Source: Desulfobacterales bacterium
GTDB taxonomy: Bacteria > Desulfobacterota > Desulfobacteria > Desulfobacterales > RPRI01
DNA: 47,778 nucleotides
NCBI GenBank assembly: GCA_020052975.1
Contig: JAGVOC010000218.1
Location: forward strand, 1 to 47,778
Direction: 5' to 3'
This document shows positions 17,456 to 25,992 of this stretch, piece after piece (the first letter of the stretch is position 1; each line of letters opens with the position of its first letter). The notes under the pieces were generated by a model. It was not told the DNA's origin. It searched no databases and saw only the letters and a list, made by a program, of their open reading frames with translations. Position numbers and translations under genes: made by a program.

Positions 17456-17575
17456 AGGTTTTATGTATAATGAATAGTCTGTAATTTCAGCGGAATAAGG
17501 CTGTGTTTGAGGTCTTTCGCCTCATAATGAGTTGCCGTGGATCCGCCTCTTGCCTCAGTGCCTTTGCACCTTCCT

Positions 17576-17613
17576 TGTTCACTCTTCACTATTCACTATC
17601 CGCTGTTCACTAT
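17576..17613. repeat. Degenerate heptamer array (TTCACTA type)
   Basis: Tandem 7-nt units of TTCACTA type (TTCACTC, TTCACTA, TTCACTA, then TCCGCTG and TTCACTA) run up to and include the selD stop codon. A similar array abuts the comF stop at 21059-21083. Confidence 0.65.
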
Positions 17614-18662
17614 GGCAGGATTTTTACATGCCCGGCCTGATGATCTTCCGAAACTTCGCCTATTATTGAAGAAAAAACACCTTCGTTCTGCATTGCTTTC
17701 AGACATTCTTTTGCTTTTTTTTCAGGAAGGGAGATTACAAGCCCCCCTGATGTTTGAGGATCGAAAAGCATATCAATATCAACCTGTTTCACGGATGAAT
17801 CGATACTTATGCTCCTGCTGCAATATTTTTTTGTGTTATAGCTCCCGGTAGGAACCAGCCCCATAAGAGCGTATTCCCTGGCTTTTTGAATGAAAGGAAC
17901 CATATCCGTATGGATAAGGATTTTCTTCCTGCTCCCTTTAGCCATTTCGAGCACATGTCCTGCAAGGCCGAACCCGGTGACATCCGTGCAGGCACTGGGC
18001 TGAAAACGGAGCATTATTTCGGCAGCCCTCCTGTTAAGGGCCGATGTGACATCAATGAGAATTTTTATTGCTTCTTCATCTGCCAGCTTTCCCTTTACAG
18101 CGGTGGCAATGATTCCTGTCCCTATAGGCTTGGTTAAAATCAGACTGTCGCCTTCCCTTGCATTTCTGTTTGTAACTACCTTGTCTGGATGAACTATACC
18201 CGTAACAGACAGGCCGTACTTGAACTCCTTGTCATCGACGCTGTGTCCACCCACCAACACTGCGCCGGCTTCATATATTTTTTCAAGCCCTCCGGCAAGG
18301 GTTTCTTTCAGAATATCTTCGGATAGCTCCCCGACAGGGAAGCAGACAATATTCATGGCCGTTACCGGCCTTCCGCCCATTGCATATACATCACTCAGGG
18401 AATTGGCGGCAGCTATCCGGCCAAATTCATAAGGTGAATCAACGATGGGCGTGAAAAAATCGAGCGTCTGCACCAGCGCAGTTTCGGAATCAAGCCTGTA
18501 TACTCCGGCGTCGTCAGATGTTTCCATTCCAACAAGAAGATCGGGATGCGCTTTTACAGGCAGGCTATTTAATATATTTTCCAGGACCCCCGGACCTATT
18601 TTGGCCGCTCAGCCTGAAGCCCGGACTTTTTCAGTCAAATATATTTTTTTATCTTTTTCCAT
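17610..18662 (-). CDS. selD: Selenide, water dikinase SelD containing selenocysteine (in-frame UGA)
   Basis: 350 residues if the TGA at 18611-18609 is read as selenocysteine (codon 18). Translation from ATG 18662 gives MEKDKKIYLTEKVRASG, Sec, AAKIGPGVLENIL, which aligns with the SelD N-terminus where E. coli has catalytic Cys17. Without recoding the frame would lose the catalytic residue and start at Met46. Further motifs are SDDAGVYRL, TLDFFTPIVDSP, NSLSDVYAMGG and the C-terminal DPQTSGG. SelD makes selenophosphate from selenide and ATP for Sec-tRNA synthesis, so it makes the precursor for its own Sec residue. The frame is open on both sides of the UGA and conserved in family length. selA and selB are not in the window. 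Confidence 0.92.
18570..18611 (-). other. UGA-Sec codon and candidate bacterial SECIS hairpin in selD
   Basis: The recoded UGA is at 18611-18609. Just 3' on the mRNA, CC-AAAAU-AGG, loop UCCGGGGGU, CCU-GG can fold into a small stem with a G-rich apical loop about 8-30 nt from the UGA, the place expected for a bacterial SECIS that recruits SelB. The fold was judged by eye. Confidence 0.55.
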
Positions 18663-18731
18663 TTCTTTTATGCCTCGATTCCAGGTTGCCGCAAGTCCGC
18701 CATAGGCGGAGTTTCCGGTTTGCACTTTAAT

Positions 18732-18761
18732 ATTTCAAATTTGAAATTTGAAATTTGAAAT
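18732..18761. repeat. Nine-bp tandem array AAATTTGAA type abutting the pyrK stop
   Basis: Three to four copies of a 9-nt unit (TTTGAAATT in one register) lie directly downstream of the pyrK stop at 18763-18761. The unit is itself palindromic (AAATTT), so it can fold. Confidence 0.7.
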
Positions 18762-19549
18762 CAAAACTTTACATCACGGCTGTCAAACACAGGTCCATCC
18801 TTACATACATGAAGATATTTACTCTCATCCTTCGATTCAACCGCACAGCCAAGACAGGCGCCAAAGCCGCATGCCATTACAGTCTCCATGGAAATCTGAC
18901 AAGCCACTCCGTAATCTTCGGCCATGTCAGCAAGACATTTCATCATTCCTGATGGTCCGCATGCATAAATAACATCAGGCCGTGCTTTTTTCAGGGCTAC
19001 CTCAACCGGGCTTGTTATCATACAGGTTTCACCCACGCTGCCATCATCTGTGGTGATTGCAACTTCAAGGCCAAGACTTAAGAAATCATCTCTGCATAAA
19101 AGATCCTCTTTCGATCGCGCCCCGAGAAACACTTTAATACTTGAAGCAGCAAGGCCTTTTTCTCCAACAAGATATGAAGAGAGAAAAACCAGCGGCGCAA
19201 CTCCAATTCCTCCTGCAACGATAAAAACTTTTCCGTTCTTTTTTGGCAAAGAGAACCCATTCCCAAGAGGCCCCAATATATCAACGCTTTCGCCCTCCCT
19301 GATCCCTGAAAGTATGTTGGTACTCTCTCCAACCACCCTGTAGAGAATTTCCAGCCCTTTTTTACCTTCTATTATCCTGTAAATGGAAAAAGGACGGCGT
19401 AAAAGCGGGGCAATCCTGTCCTCAATTCGCAGCATGACAAACTGCCCGGGTTTGGCGTCATAAAAAGAGCCGCTCCATTTTAAGCCCATTTTAAAATATG
19501 AGGAGCTTAATATTTTGTTCCACAGAACCTGTCCTTTTTCAAGAAACAT
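18761..19549 (-). CDS. pyrK: Dihydroorotate dehydrogenase electron-transfer subunit (PyrK-type)
   Basis: 262 residues from ATG 19549. A longer in-frame start at 19615 adds 22 residues that come from a low-complexity repeat tract and are not family-like. FAD-binding RRPFSIYRI (about 71-79), NAD-binding GGIGVAPLVFL (about 137-147) and a C-terminal [2Fe-2S] cluster motif CGFGACLGC with a fourth cysteine in HVCKDGPVF match PyrK, which passes electrons from PyrD-bound flavin to NAD. pyrD is not adjacent, so a related ferredoxin-NADP reductase-like role cannot be excluded. It is part of a minus-strand run rfaE2-pgeF-pyrK-selD. Confidence 0.82.
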   Translation of the reverse strand: MFLEKGQVLWNKILSSSYFKMGLKWSGSFYDAKPGQFVMLRIEDRIAPLLRRPFSIYRIIEGKKGLEILYRVVGESTNILSGIREGESVDILGPLGNGFSLPKKNGKVFIVAGGIGVAPLVFLSSYLVGEKGLAASSIKVFLGARSKEDLLCRDDFLSLGLEVAITTDDGSVGETCMITSPVEVALKKARPDVIYACGPSGMMKCLADMAEDYGVACQISMETVMACGFGACLGCAVESKDESKYLHVCKDGPVFDSRDVKF

Positions 19550-19640
19550 ATGCCCGTTTGGTCGTCCCTCGTCCTTCATTCTCCTGCCCCTTGTTTTCTG
19601 TACCCTGCCACTCACACCTCATTTATATTACCCTCTCCGT

Positions 19641-19692
19641 GAACCGAAACAGCGAGCACATTCTCAGCTGCTTGCTGCGGGGAGCTTCAATT
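19641..19692 (-). repeat. REP-like dispersed repeat, short copy E
   Basis: Minus strand reads AATTGAAGCTCCCCGCAGCA, AGCAGCTGAGAATGTG and CTCGCTGTTTCGGTTC: one palindromic unit with both family ends. The AATTGA at its left end supplies the last codon and stop of pgeF. Confidence 0.85.
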
Positions 19693-20451
19693 GCGTTTCA
19701 GTCCTATAACAGACGCAAATCTTCCGGTATTCTTTTCTCTCCGGTAGGAAAAAAACAAAGCTGTATTGCATTTTGTGCAGATTTTACTTGAATAAATATT
19801 GGCGTGCTTTACACCTGCATTGTAAAGCTGATCTATACTTATCTGCCAGAAATCAAAATGGTCGGAATATATTTTATACTTCCAGAACTCCTCCGGTATT
19901 TCCTTATCATAATTGACAAATTCGGCACAGCAAGGCCCAAGAGAAGGGCTTATCCCCACTACCAGATCTGAAGGACTGCAATTAAAACGCTCTTTCATAG
20001 TGCCCACCGTGCACCCAATAACATTTTTAATGCTCCCCCTCCAGCCGGAATGAACATTTGCAGCGACTTTCCTTACAGGATCATAAATGAGCACAGACTG
20101 ACAATCTGCGACTTTAATGACAAGCATTTTATTATCAAGATCGCTTATCATGGCATCGCCGGTGGGAAACACAGAAGTATCAGTTCCATGCTCTGAAACA
20201 ATAACAACACCGGTGTCATGGACCTGCCTTGCAAAGATCAGTTCATTGTTATCCATGCACATGGAAACAATTGCCCTGTTTTGTTCAACAACTTCAGAAT
20301 CGTCTCCTACGCCGTGACTCACATTCAGGCTCATGTAAGGCTCTTTGCTGAATCCGCCATTTCTTGTAAACACACCATGCCCTACATCAGGAAAAGAAAT
20401 AAGATTCGGAAACTGTAAAAACGAAACGCCGTTTAATTTTGTTAAAATCAA
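19687..20451 (-). CDS. pgeF: Purine nucleoside/peptidoglycan-editing laccase-domain protein (PgeF/YfiH family)
   Basis: 254 residues. The family's metal-site motifs are present: ARQVHDTG (His), VADCQSVLIYD (Cys) and NVHSGWRGSIKNV (His). PgeF/YlmD/YfiH proteins are multicopper-like in fold; reported activities include purine nucleoside cleavage and removal of mis-incorporated serine from peptidoglycan precursors. The function here is not fixed by sequence. The C-terminal Asn codon and stop come from the REP-like repeat at 19641-19692. Start ATG 20451 is chosen as in the family (MILTKLNGVSFLQFP). Confidence 0.87.
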   Translation of the reverse strand: MILTKLNGVSFLQFPNLISFPDVGHGVFTRNGGFSKEPYMSLNVSHGVGDDSEVVEQNRAIVSMCMDNNELIFARQVHDTGVVIVSEHGTDTSVFPTGDAMISDLDNKMLVIKVADCQSVLIYDPVRKVAANVHSGWRGSIKNVIGCTVGTMKERFNCSPSDLVVGISPSLGPCCAEFVNYDKEIPEEFWKYKIYSDHFDFWQISIDQLYNAGVKHANIYSSKICTKCNTALFFSYRREKNTGRFASVIGLKRN

Positions 20452-20516
20452 TCTTTGATACCTTCGTAAAAAGCCAAAAACCGACCTTTTTTCTTGGAAC
20501 TCTTCCTGATACCAGG

Positions 20517-20993
20517 CTAACTGTATAATTCAACTATCCGCTTTATTATAAGAGAAGTCGACATATCCGGCACCACAGAAACCCTCACAACCTTTCCGCC
20601 ATTTGCCTTAACAAAATCAGCTCCGATAATATCTTTTTCGGCCCAATCACCACCCTTGACAAGGACATCGGGCCTGACATCTTGAATAAGTTTCAATGGA
20701 TCAGGCTCATCAAATAAAGTGACAAAATCAACGCTTGAAAGAGCTGAAAGCACTTCGGCTCTTTGCGTTTGAGTGACTATCGGCCTTTTTTCATCCTTTA
20801 TCAATTTCACCGATATATCAGAATTCAATCCCACCACAAGAACATCGCCTTCCGCCCGTGCAGCAGCAAGGTATCTGACATGCCCGGCATGCAGGATGTC
20901 AAAGCATCCGTTGGTAAAAACAATGCTCTTGCCGGCCTTCTTCAGACGGCTTGCCTCTCCGGCAATTTCGCTGTTCGTCAATAATTTTCCCAT
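20517..20993 (-). CDS. rfaE2: D-glycero-beta-D-manno-heptose 1-phosphate adenylyltransferase (RfaE2/HldE C-terminal domain)
   Basis: 158 residues, a stand-alone adenylyltransferase domain. FTNGCFDILHAGHVRYLA (about 26-43) holds the HxGH nucleotidyltransferase motif, and KDEKRPIV and VLVKGGDW are typical of the HldE C-terminal domain. It makes ADP-heptose for the LPS inner core, so the organism should have a heptose-containing outer membrane. The kinase half (RfaE1) is separate and not in the window. It is followed by pgeF after 65 bp. Confidence 0.92.
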   Translation of the reverse strand: MGKLLTNSEIAGEASRLKKAGKSIVFTNGCFDILHAGHVRYLAAARAEGDVLVVGLNSDISVKLIKDEKRPIVTQTQRAEVLSALSSVDFVTLFDEPDPLKLIQDVRPDVLVKGGDWAEKDIIGADFVKANGGKVVRVSVVPDMSTSLIIKRIVELYS

Positions 20994-21058
20994 TGCTATC
21001 TTCTCTTCCGGGCTTCCGTCCGTGGTTCGTGGTTCCCTTTGTGTGTCCTTTCTGCTTT

Positions 21059-21083
21059 CTCTTCACTATTCACTATTCACTGT
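21059..21083. repeat. Degenerate heptamer array (TTCACTA type) abutting comF
   Basis: CTTCACTATTCACTATTCAC followed by TGTCA contains three TTCACTA-type units and reaches the comF stop codon (21085-21083). The same unit abuts selD. Confidence 0.6.
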
Positions 21084-22030
21084 CAAACCGCTCTCGCCAG
21101 AGTCAACACATCGACACTCACCGCGCCTCCTCCTAAAATCGCCTTTGCACACTCGTCGACTGTTGCTCCCGTGGTATACACATCATCAACAAGCAGGACT
21201 CTTTTACCTTTGACTTTAGATTCATCACCAACAGAAAAGGCTCCCTTGATATTTTCCATTCTTTTTTTCCGGCCCAGCCCGGTCTGCGGTTGTGTCCATG
21301 CTGTTCTGGAAAGAGCATCCTGCCCTATCGCAAAATTACCGGATTGAAGCTTCACTCTGCGAGCTTCGGTCCGCCTGAGGCGGATTCGGCCGCAGGAAAT
21401 TGAGTCTGATTTTAATTCGCTCACTGACTCTGCCGCAAGCAACGGGAAATGTGCCGGCTGTTTCGGTTCAACTCTGAACTTTCCGGCAATTTCGGGCCAG
21501 TCTCTTACAAGAAGATAAGCCTGATTAAAGCCCCTCTTCCTGAGACGTTTTACATGAAGAGGCACCGGCACAACAAGATCAAAATCATCTATATTCCAGT
21601 TTCGCACAAATACAGAAAAAAGAAGCTCTTCAAGGGGCATCGCAAGCTGGAGTTTTTCCTTATACTTAAAGGAATGTATTACCTCCATGAGCGTTTTGTC
21701 GTAAAGGCCAAGTGCACGGGCTTTCCCGAAGCGCTTCGGGTGCTCTATGCAATTTCCGCAAACATGGTCTTTGCCTTCGCGGCTTTTGAAAACGAATCCG
21801 CAAACAGAGCATAAAGGAGATTCAACGGGCAAAAAATTGCAAAGACAGTCTGAGCACAGAAAGGGGGCCATCACTTTTTTAAATGTCGTGGTTTCCCATT
21901 TATATGCTCCAGCTGAAGAATTGTTTTTTTGCGCGGCATCCCTTGAAGGGTGAAAAAAAGAGCCGCACCCCATGCATTTTGAAGGGAAAAGCGCCTCTTT
22001 TAAGATTCTGGCCAGCCGGATAAAAAGCAT
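21083..22030 (-). CDS. comF: ComF-family phosphoribosyltransferase-like protein with a repeat-encoded insertion
   Basis: 315 residues. The N-terminal zinc-ribbon has CMGC (20-23), CSDC (59-62), CSVC (74-77) and CGNC (91-94). The phosphoribosyltransferase domain has VVPVPLHVKRLRKRGFNQ (153-170), the late QPQTGLGRKKRMENIKGAF (248-265) and the PRPP-loop VLLVDDVYTTGAT (278-290). ComF family members take part in DNA uptake in competence. Residues 187-229 are an insertion between the helix after RGFNQ and the QTGL segment, and are encoded by a REP-like repeat (21343-21471) of 129 bp that keeps the frame. The protein is about 43 residues longer than expected as a result. Confidence 0.9.
   Translation of the reverse strand: MLFIRLARILKEALFPSKCMGCGSFFHPSRDAAQKNNSSAGAYKWETTTFKKVMAPFLCSDCLCNFLPVESPLCSVCGFVFKSREGKDHVCGNCIEHPKRFGKARALGLYDKTLMEVIHSFKYKEKLQLAMPLEELLFSVFVRNWNIDDFDLVVPVPLHVKRLRKRGFNQAYLLVRDWPEIAGKFRVEPKQPAHFPLLAAESVSELKSDSISCGRIRLRRTEARRVKLQSGNFAIGQDALSRTAWTQPQTGLGRKKRMENIKGAFSVGDESKVKGKRVLLVDDVYTTGATVDECAKAILGGGAVSVDVLTLARAV
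21343..21471 (+). repeat. REP-like dispersed repeat, full-length copy F, inside comF
   Basis: Plus strand begins ATTGAAGCTTCACTCTGCGA, contains a CCGCCTGAGGCGG palindrome, then TTTTAATTCGCTCACTGACT, GCCGCAAGCAACGG and GGCTGTTTCGGTTCAA. It lies wholly within the comF coding sequence and has no in-frame stop on the comF strand. Confidence 0.85.
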
Positions 22031-22031
22031 T

Positions 22032-23258
22032 TTAAAGCTTGCCTATTTTTTCAACAATCGCCATTGCAAATTCTGAACACTTAACTTCTTTCGCGCCTTT
22101 TATCTGGCGCGCAAGATCATATGTAACAATTCCATCCTTGATGACTGACTGCAACCCGGCTCTTACCAGTTCCGCTGCCTCTTTCCATCCCATAAAATCG
22201 AACATCATTGCCCCTGACAGGAGAAGGGAACCCGGATTTACCACGTCCTTCCCGGCATATTTGGGAGCTGTACCGTGAGTTGCCTCAAAAACAGCGCAGT
22301 TATCTCCGATATTGGCTCCGGGTGCCATGCCTAGACCACCGACCTGGGCTGCAAGGGCATCGGAAAGATAGTCACCGTTCAAATTAGGAGTGGCAATAAC
22401 ATGATACTCTTCAGGACGGAGAAGCACCTGCTGAAAAAGCATATCCGCTATACGGTCTTTTATTACTACTTTTCCTTCAGGTTTCTCTCCATTGTACTTA
22501 TCATAAAGTTCCTGCTCAGTTATTGTTTGGTCACCAAATTTTTCCCTTGCAACCTCGTAACCCCATTTAGAAAATGCCCCTTCGGTGAATTTCATTATAT
22601 TGCCCTTGTGCATCAGGGTCACGCTCGAACGGCCGGTTTCAACAGCATGGCAGATGGCGCTTGCAACAAGACGTTTGCTGTTTTTCTCGCTTATAGATTT
22701 TATCCCTATACCACCATCTTCCGGGAGGAAAATTCCCATATTTTTTTCCAGAAAAAATCTTATCTTCGTCACCTCGTCACTTCCGGCTTCCCATTCTATA
22801 CCTGCATAAACATCTTCAGTGTTTTCACGGAAAATTACCATGTCAACTTTCTCCGGATGCTTCATGGGACTCGGAACAGGATCCATGTATTTCACCGGGC
22901 GGACGCATGAATAAAGATCAAGCTTCTGCCGCAAAGCCACATTCACGCTTTTTATTCCTTTACCTACCGGAGTTGTCATGGGACCCTTTATAGCAACCAC
23001 ATGTTCCCTGATAGACTTCAGTGTTTCTGCAGGAAGCCACTTCCCTGTTTTCTTAAAAGCCTTTTCACCGGCCAGTACCTCCAACCACTTAATACCTTTA
23101 TTACCTTTATAAGCCCTGGTGACTGCTCCGTCCATCACCATACTTGACGCCTTCCATATATCCGGACCTGTTCCATCCCCTTCAATGAAGGGAATCACCG
23201 GAAAATCAGGAATATTCATTGTTCCATCTGATTTTTTAGTAATCTTGACTCCGTCCAT
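22032..23258 (-). CDS. icd: NADP-dependent isocitrate dehydrogenase
   Basis: 408 residues from ATG 23258; GAGAGGAG at the GTG-led upstream codons is its ribosome-binding site, so the longer start at 23270 is rejected. [25 protein letters not shown] and [15 protein letters not shown] are IDH signatures; the SVNVALRQ serine corresponds to the regulatory Ser113 site of E. coli. [16 protein letters not shown] has the Lys-Tyr pair that selects NADP. It converts isocitrate to 2-oxoglutarate; in sulfate reducers the reaction can serve biosynthesis or oxidative or reverse TCA flux. It is followed by comF after 1 bp. Confidence 0.97.
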   Translation of the reverse strand: MDGVKITKKSDGTMNIPDFPVIPFIEGDGTGPDIWKASSMVMDGAVTRAYKGNKGIKWLEVLAGEKAFKKTGKWLPAETLKSIREHVVAIKGPMTTPVGKGIKSVNVALRQKLDLYSCVRPVKYMDPVPSPMKHPEKVDMVIFRENTEDVYAGIEWEAGSDEVTKIRFFLEKNMGIFLPEDGGIGIKSISEKNSKRLVASAICHAVETGRSSVTLMHKGNIMKFTEGAFSKWGYEVAREKFGDQTITEQELYDKYNGEKPEGKVVIKDRIADMLFQQVLLRPEEYHVIATPNLNGDYLSDALAAQVGGLGMAPGANIGDNCAVFEATHGTAPKYAGKDVVNPGSLLLSGAMMFDFMGWKEAAELVRAGLQSVIKDGIVTYDLARQIKGAKEVKCSEFAMAIVEKIGKL

Positions 23259-23313
23259 TTCTCCTCTCACTTTTCTGAAAAATTAATTATGCTCAATTGC
23301 TCTTTTCTTTTTT

Positions 23314-23382
23314 ATCTGTTTTTATTTCGCTCGCTCACTCCGCCGCAAGCAGCGGTGATTGCGCTCGCTGTTTCGGTTCAAT
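23314..23382 (+). repeat. REP-like dispersed repeat, right-half copy G
   Basis: TATCTGTTTTTATTTCGCTC is followed by a GCAAGCAGCGG core and GCTCGCTGTTTCGGTTCAAT. It matches the second half of copies D and B. It sits between icd and rlmB and touches the rlmB stop. Confidence 0.8.
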
Positions 23383-24124
23383 ATTGATGGATATTGCGCT
23401 GCCTGAATGCTTCATACATAACAACAGCGCCTGCAACTGAAGCGTTAAGGGAGCTCACACTCCCTTTTTGCGGGATTGAAACCAGAAAATCACAGTTTGT
23501 TTTAACAAGCGGACGAATTCCTTTCCCCTCGCCACCAATAACTATGGCAAGCTGGTGTCCGAGTTCACAACTAAAAACCGGCCTTTCAGCCACCGCATCC
23601 ATTCCCACAACCCAAAAACCTTTCTCCTTAATCTCCTTTATTGCACCAACCATGTTAGTCACCTTGCACAGCATAACATGTTCAAGAGCGCCCGCCGATG
23701 CTTTTGAAACAGCAGGAGTGGGAGAAGCAGACCGGTCCTTTGTAATTATTATACCCCGGACTCCAACGCAAAGGGCAGTTCTGACAAGAGCTCCAAGGTT
23801 ATGGGGATCCACAACATTATCCAGCAGGAGTAGAAAATCATTATTGCCGGGTTGTATATCATTTAAAATATCTTCAAATGCAGCAAATGGGTATTCACCC
23901 ACTCTTGCCCCGATACCCTGGTGAAGATCAGAGCCTGTAATTCTCTGCAATTGTGAAGATTTAATCATCTTGAGGGGAATATTCCTTTCCCGGACCAGTC
24001 CGGATATTTTCTCAAAGCGTTTTGATTCCTTTTCATCAACAATATAAACCTCTGAGAATTCCCTCCTGCCTGCCTTAAGGGCTTCAAAAACAGGGTGGAC
24101 TCCATATAGTATTTCAGTTTTCAT
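23378..24124 (-). CDS. rlmB: 23S rRNA (guanosine-2'-O)-methyltransferase RlmB-type (SpoU/TrmH)
   Basis: 248 residues from ATG 24124, which overlaps the gmk end (ATGATGAAAACTGA). A longer in-frame start (24232) lies wholly in a repeat tract and is rejected. MKTEILYGVHPVFEALKAG is the RlmB substrate-binding N-terminus. The SpoU knot motifs are LLLLDNVVDPHNLGALVRTA, the middle VIGGEGKGIRPLV (motif 2) and SIPQKGSVSSLNASVAGAV (motif 3). It methylates the 2'-O of a 23S rRNA guanosine (G2251 in E. coli) or a related site. Confidence 0.93.
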   Translation of the reverse strand: MKTEILYGVHPVFEALKAGRREFSEVYIVDEKESKRFEKISGLVRERNIPLKMIKSSQLQRITGSDLHQGIGARVGEYPFAAFEDILNDIQPGNNDFLLLLDNVVDPHNLGALVRTALCVGVRGIIITKDRSASPTPAVSKASAGALEHVMLCKVTNMVGAIKEIKEKGFWVVGMDAVAERPVFSCELGHQLAIVIGGEGKGIRPLVKTNCDFLVSIPQKGSVSSLNASVAGAVVMYEAFRQRNIHQY

Positions 24125-24824
24125 CATGATTCTTACTTCGGACATCGAACTTCGAATTTCGCCTTTCGCCTCTCGCTTCCCGCCTCGTGCCTTCTCCCGC
24201 CTTTCGCCTCCCGCCTTTCCCGTACATCTCAACTATCGAAATAAGCTCTGTAACAGCTTTCAGAAGGTTGTCATTGACAATTACATGTTTGTAAAAACTT
24301 CTTTGGGATATTTCTCTTTCTGCATTTATCATACGCCTTTCTATTACCTCTCTGCTGTCTGCTCCTCTCGACTCCATTCGGAATCTGAGAATATCAAGGG
24401 AAGGCGGCATGATGAAGATCGTTATGCTGTCTGGATATCGTTTAAGTATCTGCCTGGTGCCTTTCACATCAATATCAAGAAGCACATTTTTTCCTGAAGC
24501 CAGCGCATCATTCAAAAATACTGCCGATGTTCCGTAATAATTCCCGTGAACTTCGGCCCATTCAGCCCATTTACCTTCTCTTATCTTTACCACGAAATCA
24601 TCTTTTGATATGAAATGGTAATCGACACCGTTGAATTCGCCTTTGCGCAGATCCCTTGTTGTGTAAGAGACTGAATAAAGCATATCTTTGAAATGTTCCA
24701 TCAGGGCACGGCAGAGCGTAGTCTTACCCGCTCCTGAAGGAGCAGAAAGTATAAAAAGGCGGCCTGTTTTCGATACATCCGTTTTATCATTCTTACCCGC
24801 TGTGATATCAGCATCGGAAGTCAT
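24114..24824 (-). CDS. gmk: Guanylate kinase with repeat-encoded C-terminal tail
   Basis: 236 residues. The P-loop is SAPSGAGKTTL (about 27-37); SYTTRDLRKGEFNGVDYHF (about 53-71) and EWAEVHGNYYGTS are the GMP-binding segments; LLDIDVKGTRQI follows. It phosphorylates GMP to GDP. The core is complete by about residue 200. The last ~35 residues (GGRRKAGEGTRREARGERR onward) are basic, low-complexity and coded by a degenerate GC-rich tandem array (24158-24220), so this tail is likely a by-product of repeat expansion. Adjacent remA and yicC are the normal neighbours. Confidence 0.96.
   Translation of the reverse strand: MTSDADITAGKNDKTDVSKTGRLFILSAPSGAGKTTLCRALMEHFKDMLYSVSYTTRDLRKGEFNGVDYHFISKDDFVVKIREGKWAEWAEVHGNYYGTSAVFLNDALASGKNVLLDIDVKGTRQILKRYPDSITIFIMPPSLDILRFRMESRGADSREVIERRMINAEREISQRSFYKHVIVNDNLLKAVTELISIVEMYGKGGRRKAGEGTRREARGERRNSKFDVRSKNHDEN
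24158..24220. repeat. Degenerate GCCTTTC/GCCTCCC tandem array inside the 3' end of gmk
   Basis: Units such as CGCCTTTCGCCTCTCGC and CGCCTTTCGCCTCCCGCC recur at 6-8-nt periods. It is translated as the basic tail of Gmk and as the rejected N-terminal extension of RlmB. Confidence 0.7.
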
Positions 24825-24830
24825 AGCAGC

Positions 24831-25085
24831 TTACTTCGATTCCTTTAGTGTAGCATATCGCTGGGATAAGGTTTCAGACTGAAAGGATGAAAGAACTATG
24901 TGGTTACTGTCCATGACTATGATTGCCCTTGTCTTTCGCCCGTAAGTTGCATCTACGAGGCGCTTTTCTTCTTTAGCGTCATCCTTAAGACGCTTCATTG
25001 GAGCTGAATTAGGCGATATTATTGCAACAACACGCTCGGCAACGACTGAACTGCCAAAACCAATACTCAACAAAGTCTGTTCCAT
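24831..25085 (-). CDS. remA: RemA/DUF370 family regulator
   Basis: 84 residues. [20 protein letters not shown] (about 5-24), [29 protein letters not shown] and HIVLSS are the family pattern. RemA of Bacillus subtilis is a DNA-binding activator of extracellular-matrix genes; the role in delta-proteobacteria is not known to me, although the synteny yicC-remA-gmk is widespread. It lies 6 bp from gmk. An extracellular-matrix regulator is interesting given the fibre-like genes at the end of the window, but no link is shown. Confidence 0.92.
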   Translation of the reverse strand: MEQTLLSIGFGSSVVAERVVAIISPNSAPMKRLKDDAKEEKRLVDATYGRKTRAIIVMDSNHIVLSSFQSETLSQRYATLKESK

Positions 25086-25108
25086 TTTCCCCCCGACAGA
25101 TAAATTAT

Positions 25109-25990
25109 TTATTCAATATTTTGCACCTGCTCCCGTATCTTTTCTATTTCGGATTTAACATCCACAACGGTATGGGATACAATAGCTTTTTCTGTTTTTG
25201 AGCCAATTGTATTGAATTCGCGGTTTAACTCCTGCAGAAGGAAATTCATCTTTCTTCCTGCAGGCTCATCTGAATTCATTATCAGATAAAACTGGCTGAT
25301 ATGGCTTCTTGCCCTGACTATCTCTTCCGATATATCACATCTGTCGGCGAGGAAAGCCGCCTCCTGGGCAATCCTTCCGGCATCCAGTTCAACGGTATCT
25401 CTTGTTAATGCTGATATTCGCTCTTTAAGCCTATCCTGATAATGTAATGGAAGGTCACGGAACTCTTCTTCAATCCTTCTCAAAGAACTGCCAATGTCAT
25501 CAAGGCGGCTGATAAAATCCCGGGCAATATACTCACCTTCTTTTATTCTCATTTCATCTATCCGCTCCATGGCCTCATTCAAGCAATCACCAATTAAAAG
25601 CCACTCCGATTCAGTATCTTTTTCAACCTCTGCGGGTTTTATGACGCCTTCAGCCCCGGCTATAATTTCAATGGGTATTTCCGTTCTAATTTGCAATATC
25701 TCTTTCAGACGCATAAGGGCATCGTAGTATGCCGCCGCTTTGCCTTCATCTATTTCAAACTTCCTGATTCTGTTGTTTTTATCTCTTAATTCAATTTTAA
25801 CCTCTATACGGCCTCTTGATATTTTACCGATAACAAGGCTTCTAATTCTCCCCTCAAGACAGAGGTAATCATGGGGTATGCGCAAATTTAAATCAAGAGA
25901 CTTACTGTTGTATGAGCGGATTTCCACCACAACTTCAATACGTTCATCTTCTTTCTCTGACCTGGCAAATCCGGTCATGCTTTTAATCAT
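25109..25990 (-). CDS. yicC: YicC-family endoribonuclease
   Basis: 293 residues. It opens [20 protein letters not shown], has [17 protein letters not shown], and closes with [16 protein letters not shown] and [20 protein letters not shown] and the [19 protein letters not shown] tail. These match the full YicC/YloC family length. YicC-type proteins are RNases implicated in small-RNA turnover in E. coli. It sits between DUF4416 and remA; overlap or spacing is 2 and 23 bp, so it is probably cotranscribed. Confidence 0.93.
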   Translation of the reverse strand: MIKSMTGFARSEKEDERIEVVVEIRSYNSKSLDLNLRIPHDYLCLEGRIRSLVIGKISRGRIEVKIELRDKNNRIRKFEIDEGKAAAYYDALMRLKEILQIRTEIPIEIIAGAEGVIKPAEVEKDTESEWLLIGDCLNEAMERIDEMRIKEGEYIARDFISRLDDIGSSLRRIEEEFRDLPLHYQDRLKERISALTRDTVELDAGRIAQEAAFLADRCDISEEIVRARSHISQFYLIMNSDEPAGRKMNFLLQELNREFNTIGSKTEKAIVSHTVVDVKSEIEKIREQVQNIE

Positions 25991-25992
25991 TT

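Noticed and set aside
17537..17851. Plus-strand frame of 104 residues at the selD end
   Set aside because: Antisense to selD and starting in a heptamer array; no start signal.
19549..19615. Extended N-terminus of PyrK
   Set aside because: Encoded by a low-complexity tract and absent from the family; ATG 19549 fits better although its ribosome-binding site is weak.
24124..24232. 36-residue basic N-terminal extension of RlmB
   Set aside because: Wholly inside the degenerate array that also codes the Gmk tail; MKTEILYGVHPVFEAL is the family start.
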